A stretch of DNA of 64,000 bases from Spirochaetes bacterium GWE1_32_154 (GTDB lineage: Bacteria > Spirochaetota > GWE2-31-10). Positions 1 to 8,487 of this stretch are shown here, piece after piece (position 1 is the stretch's first letter; each line of letters opens with the position of its first letter). Both the position numbers and the translations under genes were made by a program. The stretch lies in assembly GCA_001829315.1 (NCBI GenBank), contig MIAY01000001.1, forward strand, positions 572,927 to 636,926, given 5' to 3'. Under the pieces are notes generated by a model. It saw only the letters and a list, made by a program, of their open reading frames with translations, made no database searches and was not told the DNA's origin.

Positions 1-664
1 TGTAAAGTTCAGCAAGGTATAACCAAAGACGATCTTTTAAAGGGTATTTACTTGGATTTTCCTCTATTCGTGTTGCCCATTTTGATAAGAATGAAATACC
101 ATTTTCCAGGTCATTTAGTTTTATGAGTATATAGCTATATAAAACCGATGCTTCTTCAAACTTTTCGCTTTTTTCGTTCGTTACAATTATTCCTAATGTT
201 TGCAATGCTTCTTTGTATTTACTTTGTTCGTATTGGCAATTTGCAACAGCAAGATGTGCCCTGTCTAATAAATCCGAGCCGGGCATTGAATAAATAAATC
301 GTAAAAATAATTCCTCGGCGTTTTTCCATTCCTTTTCATTTTGATTAATAAGTCCGAGCCAGAAATACGCCTGAATTCCAAATTCTGATGTTTTGTATCT
401 TGAAATTAATTCATCAAGATTGATTTTTGACTGAGAAAAATTATTTTCAAAATAATAACTTAGGCTAAGATAGTATAATGCTTTTGGTTTATTTATATCA
501 TTACCTGATAATAATAAATATTTTTTCAAATTGGTAACGGCAAAATTATACTGACCTTTTCTAAAATCTTCCATACCGGAGTCAAGAATTCCCATCCATT
601 TTGTTGATGAAAAAGATGAAATCGATATGCAAATAATTATTATTACAAAAAATATTTTTTTCAT
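1..664 (-). CDS. TPR-repeat exported protein (C-terminus beyond window)
   Basis: The reading frame is open from an ATG at 662-664 (minus strand) to the window edge, giving 221 residues; the C-terminus is outside the window. An AAAGGA Shine-Dalgarno lies about 7 nt before the ATG. Residues 1-20 are a typical signal peptide (MKKIFFVIIIICISISSFSS). The rest consists of repeated helical units with TPR character, for example the blocks beginning FRKGQYNFAVTNLKKYL, KALYYLSLSYYFENNFSQSK, WLGLINQNEKEWKNAEELF and AVANCQYEQSKYKEALQTL. This pattern is known from periplasmic scaffold proteins such as YbgF/CpoB and BamD-like proteins, but no specific family is recognised. The function is unknown; a periplasmic adaptor role is inferred only from the architecture. 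Confidence 0.75.
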   Translation of the reverse strand, partial: MKKIFFVIIIICISISSFSSTKWMGILDSGMEDFRKGQYNFAVTNLKKYLLLSGNDINKPKALYYLSLSYYFENNFSQSKINLDELISRYKTSEFGIQAYFWLGLINQNEKEWKNAEELFLRFIYSMPGSDLLDRAHLAVANCQYEQSKYKEALQTLGIIVTNEKSEKFEEASVLYSYILIKLNDLENGISFLSKWATRIEENPSKYPLKDRLWLYLAELY

Positions 665-760
665 TAGATTTTCCTTTCTTAATTAAGATAGTGTGAAAAT
701 AATACAAATAAAATAGATTTTTATCACTAAATTTACATTATTTTTTAAAAAAACAAGAAA

Positions 761-808
761 AGTACACTAAATCTACCCCTAAATACCCGAAAGTGTACTG
801 TTTTTTTT
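761..808. terminator. Bidirectional Rho-independent terminator
   Basis: A perfect 8-bp stem (AGTACACT at 761-768 with AGTGTACT at 792-799) encloses a C-rich loop. It is followed by nine nearly uninterrupted T on the plus strand and flanked by an A-rich run on the left. It can therefore stop transcripts from either side, including minus-strand readthrough from the nucleosidase gene. Confidence 0.6.
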
Positions 809-817
809 CTAAGAAAT

Positions 818-846
818 ATGACATAACTACTGTATCATAATATTAT
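818..846 (+). promoter_or_regulatory. Predicted promoter of a candidate small RNA
   Basis: ATGACA at 818-823 and TATTAT at 841-846 are separated by 17 bp, close to the sigma-70 consensus. The predicted start is near 853, immediately before the long closing stem of the structured RNA described next. No open reading frame follows on this strand. Confidence 0.5.
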
Positions 847-852
847 CCCAAA

Positions 853-950
853 TATGGAAGTCAGGAAGGATTATGTTATTGTGATGGTTTCACCCGTAAT
901 AAACCATCATAATCAATTATCTGTTAATTCCTGACTTCCGCTTTTTTTAG
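853..950 (+). ncRNA. Candidate ~95-nt structured small RNA with terminator tail
   Basis: The 5' and 3' ends pair through a perfect 12-bp stem (GGAAGTCAGGAA at 856-867 with TTCCTGACTTCC at 928-939). Inside it is a second hairpin (GATGGTTT at 883-890 with AAACCATC at 901-908). A GC then T7 tail follows at 940-948, as in a Rho-independent terminator. With the promoter at 818-846 this makes a complete small transcription unit in the 317-bp gap between the TPR gene and the nucleosidase gene. It does not show the conserved SRP RNA apical motif or tmRNA or RNase P signatures. It may alternatively be only a long terminator. The family is not recognised. Confidence 0.45.
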
Positions 951-981
951 TGCTTTTTTTTAGTTATAGAAAAAAATGTAT

Positions 982-1674
982 TTAAAGAGTTTTGATAGAT
1001 TCACATAGATTCAATAAAATTGTATTAAATAAAACAGCCGATTGTTTAACATTTTCCTGCCAGTTTCCTGCTGCCTCATGATTTGCATTGTCAGTAATAA
1101 AGCGAACAGCAATCATATCTTTATTTGTTTCAGATGCAATAATTTTGGCTATCGCAGCACTTTCCATATCAACAAGCTGAGCTTTAAAAAGCGTTCTTTT
1201 TTTTTCGGTTGTAGCAGAATCGCAAATAAACGTATCTCCTGAAATGGTTCTTCCGAATGTGTAATTAAGTTCGCTTTTTTTGATAGAATTTTCTATAAAA
1301 ATTGTTGTTTCTTCTGAACAACGGGAAATAACAGGAGATTTCATACCGCAAAAAGGAGTGACTCCTTCTTCAAATCCTAAACCGGCTACATTCATATCGT
1401 GTTCAACAAATTCATTTACAATATAAATAGAACCAATTGTTTCGTTGCCAAGTCCACCTGAAGTTCCCATTGAAAGTATTATATCAGAATTATTCAGTAT
1501 TTTTGATAACCCGTAAACAGCGTATGCTTTTCCGATACCGCAAATATATAATGAAATTGGAAAGGCGTTGCTTGTGTAAATATTATTTTCATCTTTAATC
1601 CATTTATAACGGTGATCGGCTATTATTTTTGATGCTTCATCCTTTACTGCTATAATTAATCCTATTCTTTTCAT
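982..1674 (-). CDS. 5'-methylthioadenosine/S-adenosylhomocysteine nucleosidase family protein
   Basis: This 230-aa protein has the phosphorylase/nucleosidase (PNP_UDP_1) fold. It starts with a strand of the form IGLIIAVKDEA, has a Gly-rich turn SMGTSGGLG near residue 70, the segment SGDTFICD near 145 and the purine/ribose-site motif VDMESAAIA near 168. Such enzymes split MTA and SAH into adenine plus a thio-sugar in the methyl cycle and are cytosolic. The length matches the family. The ATG has AGGAAA about 8 nt upstream. It is divergent from rny. It could prefer another nucleoside, since identity is judged only by motifs; mtnN is the likely symbol. Confidence 0.75.
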   Translation of the reverse strand: MKRIGLIIAVKDEASKIIADHRYKWIKDENNIYTSNAFPISLYICGIGKAYAVYGLSKILNNSDIILSMGTSGGLGNETIGSIYIVNEFVEHDMNVAGLGFEEGVTPFCGMKSPVISRCSEETTIFIENSIKKSELNYTFGRTISGDTFICDSATTEKKRTLFKAQLVDMESAAIAKIIASETNKDMIAVRFITDNANHEAAGNWQENVKQSAVLFNTILLNLCESIKTL

Positions 1675-1793
1675 AATTGATTTCCTGAAATCTTCTTTAA
1701 ATAATTATTTATAGCATAATATATCAATTTAAATAATAAATTTTAAAAAAATATAATTATAGTTCTATATTAAAATTATGAGATAAATGTTAC

Positions 1794-1822
1794 TTGACAT
1801 TTGATGTATTTTAAATTAATAT
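1794..1822 (+). promoter_or_regulatory. Sigma-70-type promoter of rny
   Basis: A consensus TTGACA at 1794-1799 is followed after exactly 17 bp by TATAAT-like TAATAT at 1817-1822. The predicted start near 1829 gives a roughly 20-nt leader to the ATG at 1850, with GGAGG between them. Confidence 0.75.
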
Positions 1823-1849
1823 ATCAAATAAATTAGAATGGAGGACAAG

Positions 1850-3382
1850 ATGTTATATGGTATCGTTAGTCTTGTGTCCATCCTTCTTGGTGGTCTTACC
1901 GGTTTTATTATTAGAATAGTAATTGCGAAAATCAATCTAAACTCGGCAGAAAACAGGGCAAAGATAATCTTAAGGGAATCTAAATTAGAAGCAGAGTCTA
2001 AAAAGAAAGAGCTTCTATTAGAGTCTAAGACGCTTCTTATACAGGAACGAAATAACTTTGAAAGAGAAACGAAAGAACGAAGAGTTGAACTACAGAGATT
2101 TGAGAAAAGAATTGTTCAAAAAGAAGAGCAATTAGACAAGAAAATTGAGGATGTAGAGAAAAGAGTTAAAGACATCGGTACAAAAGAAAAAGAATCAGAA
2201 GATAAGCAGAGGGATATATTAAACCTTCAACAAAAATGGCAGCATGAACTTGAAAAGCTATCAGGCTTATCAAGCGAGCAGGCAAAAGAAATGCTTATTA
2301 AAAACATTGAAGAGCAAGCAAGAGAAGATGCTCATCATCTGGTTCTGAAAATTGAAGAAGAGGCTAATAGAACGGCTACTAAGAAATCTAGAGAAGTGTT
2401 AATTAACACTATTCAAAGGGTTGCATCTGAAGTTACTTCAGATGTTACGATTTCAAGCGTTTCTCTTCCAAATGACGAGATGAAAGGACGAATCATCGGT
2501 CGGGAAGGAAGAAATATTAGAGCTTTGGAAACTCTTATCGGTGTTGATATAATTATTGACGATACTCCTGAAGCTGTAGTTATTTCCTGTTTTGATCCTG
2601 TTAGAAGAGAGATTGCTAAGATTGCACTGACTAGACTTGTTACTGATGGAAGAATTCATCCTACACGAATTGAAGAAGTTGTTAACAAAGTAATGAACGA
2701 AGTTAATGAGATGATTTTTGATGAGGGAGAAAAGACAGTTATGCAACTTGGTATCCACGGATTACCGGTTGAAGGCATAATTGCTCTTGGACGGCTTTAT
2801 TTTAGAACAAGTTATGGTCAGAATGTTCTTTATCATTCTACAGAAGTTGCTAAAATTGCCGGTATTCTCGCTGCTGAATTAGGTTGTGATGTTGCACTTG
2901 CAAAAAGGGCAGGGTTACTTCATGATATCGGAAAAGGCGCCACTACGGATGGAGAAAGCAGTCATACAGAGGCTGGATATGAAATGGCAAAGAAAATGGG
3001 TGAGTCAGAGCAGGTTTTAAATGCAATACTCAGTCATCATGGTGATGTTGAACCAAATTGTCTTGAGTCTGTTATTGTTCAAATTGCTGATGCAATTAGT
3101 GCAAGCAGGCCGGGAGCAAGAAGGGAAAGCATTGAAGGTTATATAAAGAGACTTGAAAATCTTGAAAAACTTGCGGAAGGTTTTGAAGAGGTTGAAAAAG
3201 CATTTGCAATACAGGCAGGTAGAGAAGTTCGGGTTATTTTAAATAATCTGAAAACTGACGATGTTACTGCGTCTGAAGTAGCAAGAAATATAGCTAAGAA
3301 AATTGAAAGCGAGTTAAGATACCCCGGTAAAATTAAGGTTACAGCCATAAGAGAGTCGAGGTTTATTGAATACGCACGATAG
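1850..3382 (+). CDS. rny: Ribonuclease Y
   Basis: This endoribonuclease initiates mRNA decay and is anchored to the inner membrane. The 510-aa protein shows the full family order: an N-terminal transmembrane helix (about residues 3-22), a long charged coiled coil (about 30-200), a KH RNA-binding domain with GRIIGREGRN near 205, and an HD phosphohydrolase domain with HSTEVAKIAG and the metal-binding LLHDIGKG, then a second HD-type HH segment (LSHHGD). The start at 1850 is preferred over an in-frame ATG at 1838, because GGAGG at 1840-1844 lies 5 nt before 1850 and overlaps the upstream codon. It has its own strong promoter and a terminator just after the stop. Confidence 0.97.
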   Translation: MLYGIVSLVSILLGGLTGFIIRIVIAKINLNSAENRAKIILRESKLEAESKKKELLLESKTLLIQERNNFERETKERRVELQRFEKRIVQKEEQLDKKIEDVEKRVKDIGTKEKESEDKQRDILNLQQKWQHELEKLSGLSSEQAKEMLIKNIEEQAREDAHHLVLKIEEEANRTATKKSREVLINTIQRVASEVTSDVTISSVSLPNDEMKGRIIGREGRNIRALETLIGVDIIIDDTPEAVVISCFDPVRREIAKIALTRLVTDGRIHPTRIEEVVNKVMNEVNEMIFDEGEKTVMQLGIHGLPVEGIIALGRLYFRTSYGQNVLYHSTEVAKIAGILAAELGCDVALAKRAGLLHDIGKGATTDGESSHTEAGYEMAKKMGESEQVLNAILSHHGDVEPNCLESVIVQIADAISASRPGARRESIEGYIKRLENLEKLAEGFEEVEKAFAIQAGREVRVILNNLKTDDVTASEVARNIAKKIESELRYPGKIKVTAIRESRFIEYAR

Positions 3383-3391
3383 AATAAAAAA

Positions 3392-3418
3392 AGCATCCGT
3401 AAAGGATGCTTTTTTTTT
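3392..3418 (+). terminator. Rho-independent terminator of rny
   Basis: A 7-bp GC-containing stem (AGCATCC at 3392-3398 with GGATGCT at 3404-3410) is preceded by A7 and followed by T9, beginning 10 nt after the rny stop codon. Confidence 0.9.
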
Positions 3419-3427
3419 CTAAATGAT

Positions 3428-3655
3428 GAGCCTATTGCAAAAATACTTTCTTTATATCGAATTTTTGCAATAAGTTACAATGGTTGCATACTCAAGCAGT
3501 ATCGATTTTTGGTGCCCCAAAATATCGCGACTTTTACGATTAGGTACAGTTTTCGGTACCCCGAAATACTGCGTAATGCGATCATATCGCAAATGGCGGA
3601 CGCATAAAAAAAGTACTTTTTTTTCATCAAGTACTCTTGATTTTTGCAAAGGCTC
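3428..3655. repeat. Nested inverted-repeat element (copy 1 of a local family)
   Basis: The ends are near-perfect inverted repeats: GAGCCTATTGCAAAAAT on the left and, read in reverse, GAGCCTTTGCAAAAAT on the right. Inside is a perfect 11-bp hairpin (ATTGCAAAAAT at 3434-3444 with ATTTTTGCAAT at 3461-3471). Further small palindromes follow, including one around TTCGGTACCCCGAA. The right part (TGGCGGA.GCATAAAAAAAGTACT through CATCAAGTACTCTTGATTTTTGCAA) is almost identical to 33123-33179. The element has no coding sequence of its own. It lies between the rny terminator and the next gene and supplies a spurious in-frame extension to that gene. Confidence 0.75.
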
Positions 3656-3692
3656 TGATAAAAATATAGTGTTGGAAGGTTTTATTTTGGAT

Positions 3693-4469
3693 ATGAAAAT
3701 AATTAAAGTTCTTATGCTCGGTGATGTTATTGGGAATCCGGGTATGGAGCAATTGTATATAAAGTTACCACAGTTTATTAAAAAAGAAAATATTGATCTT
3801 GTTATTGCAAATGGTGAAAATTCTGATAATGGTTTTGGAATAACAGAAGAAATCATTGATAGAATGAGAGGGTTTGGCGTAACTGTTATAACCTCGGGTA
3901 ATCATATCTGGTCAAATCAGGATGCAGAAGCATTATTAAATCATTATGATTTTGTTTTAAGACCTCATAATTATTATGATTCACCGGGAAAAGGGTTTTG
4001 GATTGGTGAAGTCGCTGGTGAAAAAATCGCTGTTGTTAACTTAATCGGAAGATATTTTATAACACCTGTTGATTGTCCATTTCAAATACTTGAGAAATTA
4101 TTGCGAAAAGAATTACGAGGTATAAAAAATATTATTGTTGATTTTCATGCAGAGATTATGCCTGAAAAAAAATCACTGGCATATTATTTTGATGGTAAAG
4201 TAAGTTTTGTAGCGGGTACTCATACTCATGTTCAAACTGCAGATGATATTATTCTTGGAAATGGTACCGGGTACATTACAGATCTTGGAATGTGTGGTGG
4301 TCTTGATAGTGTTATTGGTATGGAAAAAAAAGGTATTCTTCACAAAATAAGAAGAAATGTAAATGTACCTTATGTTCCTTCAAATGAAAATGAGAAAATG
4401 CAAGGAATTATAATCGATTTAAATCTTGATACAGGGAAAACAGAATCGATTCAACGATTTTCAATGTAG
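3693..4469 (+). CDS. TIGR00282/YmdB-type metallophosphoesterase
   Basis: About 258 aa. The metallophosphoesterase motifs are GDVIGNPG (near residue 10), ANGENSDNGFG, TSGNHIW, VDFHAE and AGTHTHVQTAD, in the order seen in the TIGR00282/YmdB family. Members characterised elsewhere hydrolyse 2',3'-cyclic nucleotides; the cellular role here is not established. In many bacteria the gene directly follows rny, as here. The ATG at 3693 is chosen because it begins the conserved strand. A TTG at 3687 is equally possible, since GGAAGG at 3674-3679 is 7 nt before it. An upstream extension to about 3480 is only the repeat element read in frame. It heads an operon with ispA and tlyA. Confidence 0.88.
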   Translation: MKIIKVLMLGDVIGNPGMEQLYIKLPQFIKKENIDLVIANGENSDNGFGITEEIIDRMRGFGVTVITSGNHIWSNQDAEALLNHYDFVLRPHNYYDSPGKGFWIGEVAGEKIAVVNLIGRYFITPVDCPFQILEKLLRKELRGIKNIIVDFHAEIMPEKKSLAYYFDGKVSFVAGTHTHVQTADDIILGNGTGYITDLGMCGGLDSVIGMEKKGILHKIRRNVNVPYVPSNENEKMQGIIIDLNLDTGKTESIQRFSM

Positions 4470-4474
4470 AGGGT

Positions 4475-5350
4475 ATGATGAATATAATAAATAGTGAAAT
4501 CAAAAAACATGATATTGAAACACAAATTAGTGAATTACTTTTTTTAGATAAATCATTAGATTTATCAATAGAGTGGGGAATGAATCATATTTTATTTGCG
4601 CCATCGAAAAGAATCAGACCACTGTTAGTGCTTGAGTCAAATATGGTATTTGATCCAATTGATGATGATAGTTATGTTTTAGCTGCTGCTGTAGAATTGG
4701 TTCATACGTATTCATTAGTTCATGATGATTTACCTTGTATGGATAATGACGAATTACGCCGGGGAGTTAAAACACTTCATACCTATAAAGGTGAAGCTTT
4801 TGGAGTCCTGGCCGGTGATGCATTGTTGACGAGAGTTTTTGATATATTGTCAAAATATATCAAAGTGGAAAAATTGCCGGCAATACTCAGATTGTTTGGT
4901 GAAAAATCGGGTTATACCGGTATGATTAAAGGTCAAATACTCGATATGGAAGCCGAAGATCAAAAGTTAAGTATTGAAAACATCAACATTATTAATTATT
5001 ATAAAACTGCTAATTTAATTCAATTAGCAATGATGGCCGGAGCAATAAACGGTGGTGCATCTGCTACAGATTTAGTTGTGATTGAAGAGTTGGGGAAATA
5101 CATTGGTTTTATATTTCAGATTCAGGATGATATTCTGGATATTATTGGTGATAGTGCTGTTTTAGGAAAACAAACGGGAAGCGATGATAGAAATAATAAA
5201 TCTTCGATTCCTTTAGTTGCAGGTTTAGATAAAGCAAAAGAGTTAATTGCTGAATATAAAGAAATATCGGTTAATTTGATTGATAAACTTCCGGGAAATA
5301 ATAATTTTTTCAGAGAACTCATTAACTTTTTAGTGACTAGAGAAAAATAA
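4475..5350 (+). CDS. ispA: Polyprenyl (farnesyl/geranyl) diphosphate synthase
   Basis: This cytosolic enzyme condenses isopentenyl diphosphate with allylic diphosphates to make C10-C20 prenyl chains for undecaprenol and quinone precursors. The 291-aa protein carries the first Asp-rich motif DDLPCMDND (near residue 86), the Arg pair after it (ELRRG), GDALLT, and the second Asp-rich motif in QIQDDILD near 214. KQTGSDDRNNKSS precedes the C-terminal helices. Length and the short first motif fit bacterial FPP/GGPP synthases; chain length cannot be set from sequence alone. Two ATGs overlap at 4475 and 4478, and the SD GAGGG at 4469-4473 favours the second. The 5-nt gap to the previous stop and 1-nt gap to tlyA show co-transcription. 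Confidence 0.92.
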   Translation: MMNIINSEIKKHDIETQISELLFLDKSLDLSIEWGMNHILFAPSKRIRPLLVLESNMVFDPIDDDSYVLAAAVELVHTYSLVHDDLPCMDNDELRRGVKTLHTYKGEAFGVLAGDALLTRVFDILSKYIKVEKLPAILRLFGEKSGYTGMIKGQILDMEAEDQKLSIENINIINYYKTANLIQLAMMAGAINGGASATDLVVIEELGKYIGFIFQIQDDILDIIGDSAVLGKQTGSDDRNNKSSIPLVAGLDKAKELIAEYKEISVNLIDKLPGNNNFFRELINFLVTREK

Positions 5351-5351
5351 A

Positions 5352-6104
5352 ATGAAAAGATCATTAAGGGATATTGTTATTGATATTTCAGGTTTTGATT
5401 CAAAAAAAGTCGATTCTATTATAATGTCTGGAAAGGTTCTTGTAAATGATATAATTTGTTATAAACCCGGTGAGAAATATTCAATAGATTCTGATTTTAG
5501 AATTAAAGAAAAAAATGAATATGTTTCGAGAGCTGCTTATAAATTAATCAAGGGGTTTGAGTATTTTTCTCCTCAGATAAAAGACCTTGTTTGCATTGAC
5601 GGGGGGAGTTCTACCGGCGGATTTACTCAGGTTTTATTGCAATATGGGGCATCAAAGGTGTATGCTGTTGATTGTGGAAGTAATCAATTGGATTATTCAT
5701 TAAGAACAGATAAAAAAGTAGTAAGTATGGAAAATAAAAGGGTGCAGGACATTGTTGTTTCTGAACTTAACCCGTTGCCGGTTTTTGCAGTAGCTGATGT
5801 GAGCTTTACATCATGTATACCAATAATTATACACTTTTTTAATGTTTTATCTATAGGTAAGGCAATTATATTATTAAAACCTCAATTTGAATATGCACGA
5901 TTAAAAACTGTTTTACAATTAAATAATGTCTTTAGTGGTATCGTGTCAGATGAAAATGAAAGGGAAAAAATAAGGAATTATGTTATAACTGAAATTATAT
6001 CTTTAGATATTTGTGTTGAGGGATTTATTGAAAGTCCGATTAAAGGTGCAAGCGGGAATGTTGAATATATTCTATACTTGAATCGTTTTATAAAGGAGCA
6101 GTAA
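5352..6104 (+). CDS. tlyA: TlyA-family rRNA 2'-O-methyltransferase (hemolysin A)
   Basis: The 250-aa protein has an N-terminal S4 RNA-binding domain (residues 1-60, with SGKVLVND) and a FtsJ-like Rossmann methyltransferase domain. Family hallmarks are YVSRAAYKLIKG near 55, the SAM-binding DGGSSTGGFTQ near 78, DVSFTS near 150 and LKPQFE near 175. TlyA methylates ribose C2'-OH of 16S and/or 23S rRNA; the historical hemolysin label comes from Brachyspira. It follows ispA by 1 nt and is followed directly by a TTG-initiated lipoprotein gene, so it belongs to the same operon. Confidence 0.9.
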   Translation: MKRSLRDIVIDISGFDSKKVDSIIMSGKVLVNDIICYKPGEKYSIDSDFRIKEKNEYVSRAAYKLIKGFEYFSPQIKDLVCIDGGSSTGGFTQVLLQYGASKVYAVDCGSNQLDYSLRTDKKVVSMENKRVQDIVVSELNPLPVFAVADVSFTSCIPIIIHFFNVLSIGKAIILLKPQFEYARLKTVLQLNNVFSGIVSDENEREKIRNYVITEIISLDICVEGFIESPIKGASGNVEYILYLNRFIKEQ

Positions 6105-7139
6105 TTGCAGAAAATAGTGATCGTAATTATTTCGTTTCTTTTCTTGATAGTGTCATGTTCAGAAAATTCAAATTCAAATATAATGATAAGCCATGATCAG
6201 AAATTATTCAATGAATTTACTACACGATACAATGATACAAGTGATATCGATGAAAAAATTATTTGGGCAGATTCTGGCATTAAATTATTTTCCGGTGTTT
6301 TGATGGCTGAACAATTAAAATCATTGTATATGGATTTGTCAAATACGACAGAGGATGAGTTTTTCAGAGAATATTTATTTTTTTTATTATCGGATATTTT
6401 CTGGAAGTTAAATGATACAGAGTCATTTGTGTATTTTGCCGGAAGAATGAGTGAAAAATCATATCAATTACAATATGATGGTCAATTTATTACCTATATC
6501 AATGATTTAAGAATTATTAAACTGGATAATTATGAGGAATTTAGAATTAAAGCATATAATGAATTACTTTTAAATTATCGAAATCAAATTGATGAAGTTT
6601 TACTTCTGTATGAATTGTCGAAATTATATAAATCAATTTATAATCTTGACGATGCGATTCCTGTGATGCGTGAGTTATTAAAAGTAGCAAATAGTTTACC
6701 TTTAAAAGATGATCGTATCGATTTTGTGAAAATTAAAGATGAAATTGATTTCTATTTTTCAAAAAAAATATGGATAAATCAGGATTTATCACAATTAATT
6801 ACATCGATAAAATATGCTGTGAATTCATATAATATCAGTCTACTTTCAACATATATAACTAAAATTGGTTTTTTTATTCGTTTTTTTAATTCTAGTGACG
6901 ATAAATGGAGTGATAGTAATATTGCATTAAATAGAAGATTTATCGGGCGATACATTCAATTTGCAACAACTTTTGAAGATATTTCAAATGAAAATGAAGT
7001 GTACCTTGAAACAAAAGGATGGTTATTACCACAAATGAGTACGTGGTACTTCTATTTTAAAAGAATAGATTATCCGTATGATGAGAAAATAAATGGGGGC
7101 TGGGAATGGAAAGGAATATATTTGGGAACGTGGTTATAA
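6105..7139 (+). CDS. Lipoprotein with helical repeats, unknown function
   Basis: This 344-aa protein starts with TTG directly after the tlyA stop; AAGGAG ends 6 nt before it, which fixes the start. Residues 1-18 form a lipoprotein signal ending in the lipobox LIVSC, so the mature protein is predicted to be acylated at Cys18. The remainder is helical and rich in Tyr, Leu and Asp, with a possible TPR-like stretch around ELSKLYKSIYNLDDAIPVMREL. No family is recognised. Its 3' end overlaps the start of the lytic transglycosylase by 34 nt, so the two are translationally linked, suggesting an envelope or peptidoglycan-related role (inference). Confidence 0.7.
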   Translation: MQKIVIVIISFLFLIVSCSENSNSNIMISHDQKLFNEFTTRYNDTSDIDEKIIWADSGIKLFSGVLMAEQLKSLYMDLSNTTEDEFFREYLFFLLSDIFWKLNDTESFVYFAGRMSEKSYQLQYDGQFITYINDLRIIKLDNYEEFRIKAYNELLLNYRNQIDEVLLLYELSKLYKSIYNLDDAIPVMRELLKVANSLPLKDDRIDFVKIKDEIDFYFSKKIWINQDLSQLITSIKYAVNSYNISLLSTYITKIGFFIRFFNSSDDKWSDSNIALNRRFIGRYIQFATTFEDISNENEVYLETKGWLLPQMSTWYFYFKRIDYPYDEKINGGWEWKGIYLGTWL

Positions 7140-8485
7140 TATTTCTGTTATTTTTAAATATTGTTTTATTTGCTGATATTGAAGATAAGACATTTGATAA
7201 CGATATTGTACAAGATACTACTTTAGAAACATATTTTTTAGAATTTGCGGAAACAATCGATGGCGAACTCAATGTAAATGATATGACTGAAGATGTAGTA
7301 ATTGATAATAATTATACAAACGAACAAAATATCCAGGATGTAACTATTGATTTTACTCTAAATCCTAAAGAATATTTTCCTTTTTCAATGAATGAGTTGG
7401 TAGAAAGTGAAATAAAATATTTAACACAGACAAAAAGAGATTTCTTAATACGATCAATAAAAAAAGCTGAAGATTATGTTGTCGATATGAGAAAAATATT
7501 TAAAAAATATGGCATCCCTGAAGATTTAGTATATTTACCAATAATAGAATCAGGTTTTAATTATCATGCATATTCAAGAAAAGGCGCTGCCGGTATGTGG
7601 CAGTTTATGCCGTCAACAGCAACATGGATTGGTATGAAAAGAAATGAATGGCTTGATGAAAGGCTTGACCCGTTAATCTCGTGTGAGTTTGCAGCAAAGT
7701 ACTTAAGTTCTTTATATGATTTATTTGATGATTGGTATTTAGCTCTAGCCGCATACAATTATGGCAGAGGAAATGTAACAAAAGCGATTAGGCGAGTGGG
7801 TAAGAAAGATTATTATTCAATGGTTTATAAAAAAATTATTCCTGTTGAAACGAGAAAGTATGTTCCACGATTTAAAGCTACTGTATATATAATGAAGCAT
7901 TTAGATGAATTTGGTTTGGAATTTACTGAAAAACAAGATGAATATGACTATCAAAAGCTTTCTTTTACCAGTCCGATACGATTGGTTGCAAAGTATTCCG
8001 GTTTATCTATAGTTGAATTTTCAAAGTATAACCCTTCATTGCGATCTCAATTTGTCCCGGGAGGCAGAGTTCCGTATAATATCCGTCTTCCAAAAGAAAA
8101 TGCGGATATGTTACGAAGTAATATCGAAGTTTTGAAGAAACAATCGTCTTCTGATTATATGGTTTATTTTATTAAAAATGGTGATAATCTTTCCAGCATT
8201 GCAAATTCATATGGAATTTCAATTTCAAATTTAATGAGTATAAACGGTATATCAAATTCAAATTTAATATGGGAAGGGCAAAAAATATATATTCCAGTTT
8301 TAAATAGAAATAGAGCTCATGTTGCGACAAGAAGAATGCTGAAAAATTCTCATGTAGTAAACCATGGTGAAACAGTGTCTCAAATAGCTTTATTATATGG
8401 TGTATCTGCCGATATTATAGCAAGATTAAATAATTTAGATAATTCCTATTTCATTAAAATAGGACAAGTCTTAAAAATCAGGTAA
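7106..8485 (+). CDS. Membrane-bound lytic murein transglycosylase D-like, with two LysM domains
   Basis: The 459-aa exported protein cleaves or remodels peptidoglycan glycan strands in the periplasm. After a signal peptide (about 1-23) and an acidic linker comes an SLT domain. It has the catalytic Glu in PIIESGFN (near 148), GAAGMWQFMPSTA, LAAYNYGRGNV and ETRKYVPRF, all typical of MltD. Two C-terminal LysM repeats follow (about 352-397 and 412-459, with GDNLSSIANSYGIS and GETVSQIALLYGVS). The gene overlaps the preceding lipoprotein gene by 34 nt and is 2 nt before the next gene. Confidence 0.92.
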   Translation: MERNIFGNVVIIFLLFLNIVLFADIEDKTFDNDIVQDTTLETYFLEFAETIDGELNVNDMTEDVVIDNNYTNEQNIQDVTIDFTLNPKEYFPFSMNELVESEIKYLTQTKRDFLIRSIKKAEDYVVDMRKIFKKYGIPEDLVYLPIIESGFNYHAYSRKGAAGMWQFMPSTATWIGMKRNEWLDERLDPLISCEFAAKYLSSLYDLFDDWYLALAAYNYGRGNVTKAIRRVGKKDYYSMVYKKIIPVETRKYVPRFKATVYIMKHLDEFGLEFTEKQDEYDYQKLSFTSPIRLVAKYSGLSIVEFSKYNPSLRSQFVPGGRVPYNIRLPKENADMLRSNIEVLKKQSSSDYMVYFIKNGDNLSSIANSYGISISNLMSINGISNSNLIWEGQKIYIPVLNRNRAHVATRRMLKNSHVVNHGETVSQIALLYGVSADIIARLNNLDNSYFIKIGQVLKIR

Positions 8486-8487
8486 TT

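Noticed and set aside
853-950. SRP RNA or 6S RNA at this locus
   Set aside because: The conserved SRP apical motif is missing and the length is about half that of 6S RNA; the folding alone is not enough for either.
1838-1849. ATG four codons upstream of the chosen rny start
   Set aside because: It overlaps GGAGG, the Shine-Dalgarno for the ATG at 1850, and has no ribosome site of its own.
3428-3655. CRISPR array or IS element
   Set aside because: There are no regularly spaced repeats with unique spacers and no transposase reading frame, only nested inverted repeats.
3480-3692. 71-residue N-terminal extension of the phosphoesterase frame
   Set aside because: The DNA is the inverted-repeat element and the extension has no family match; the conserved start and the ribosome site lie at 3674-3693.
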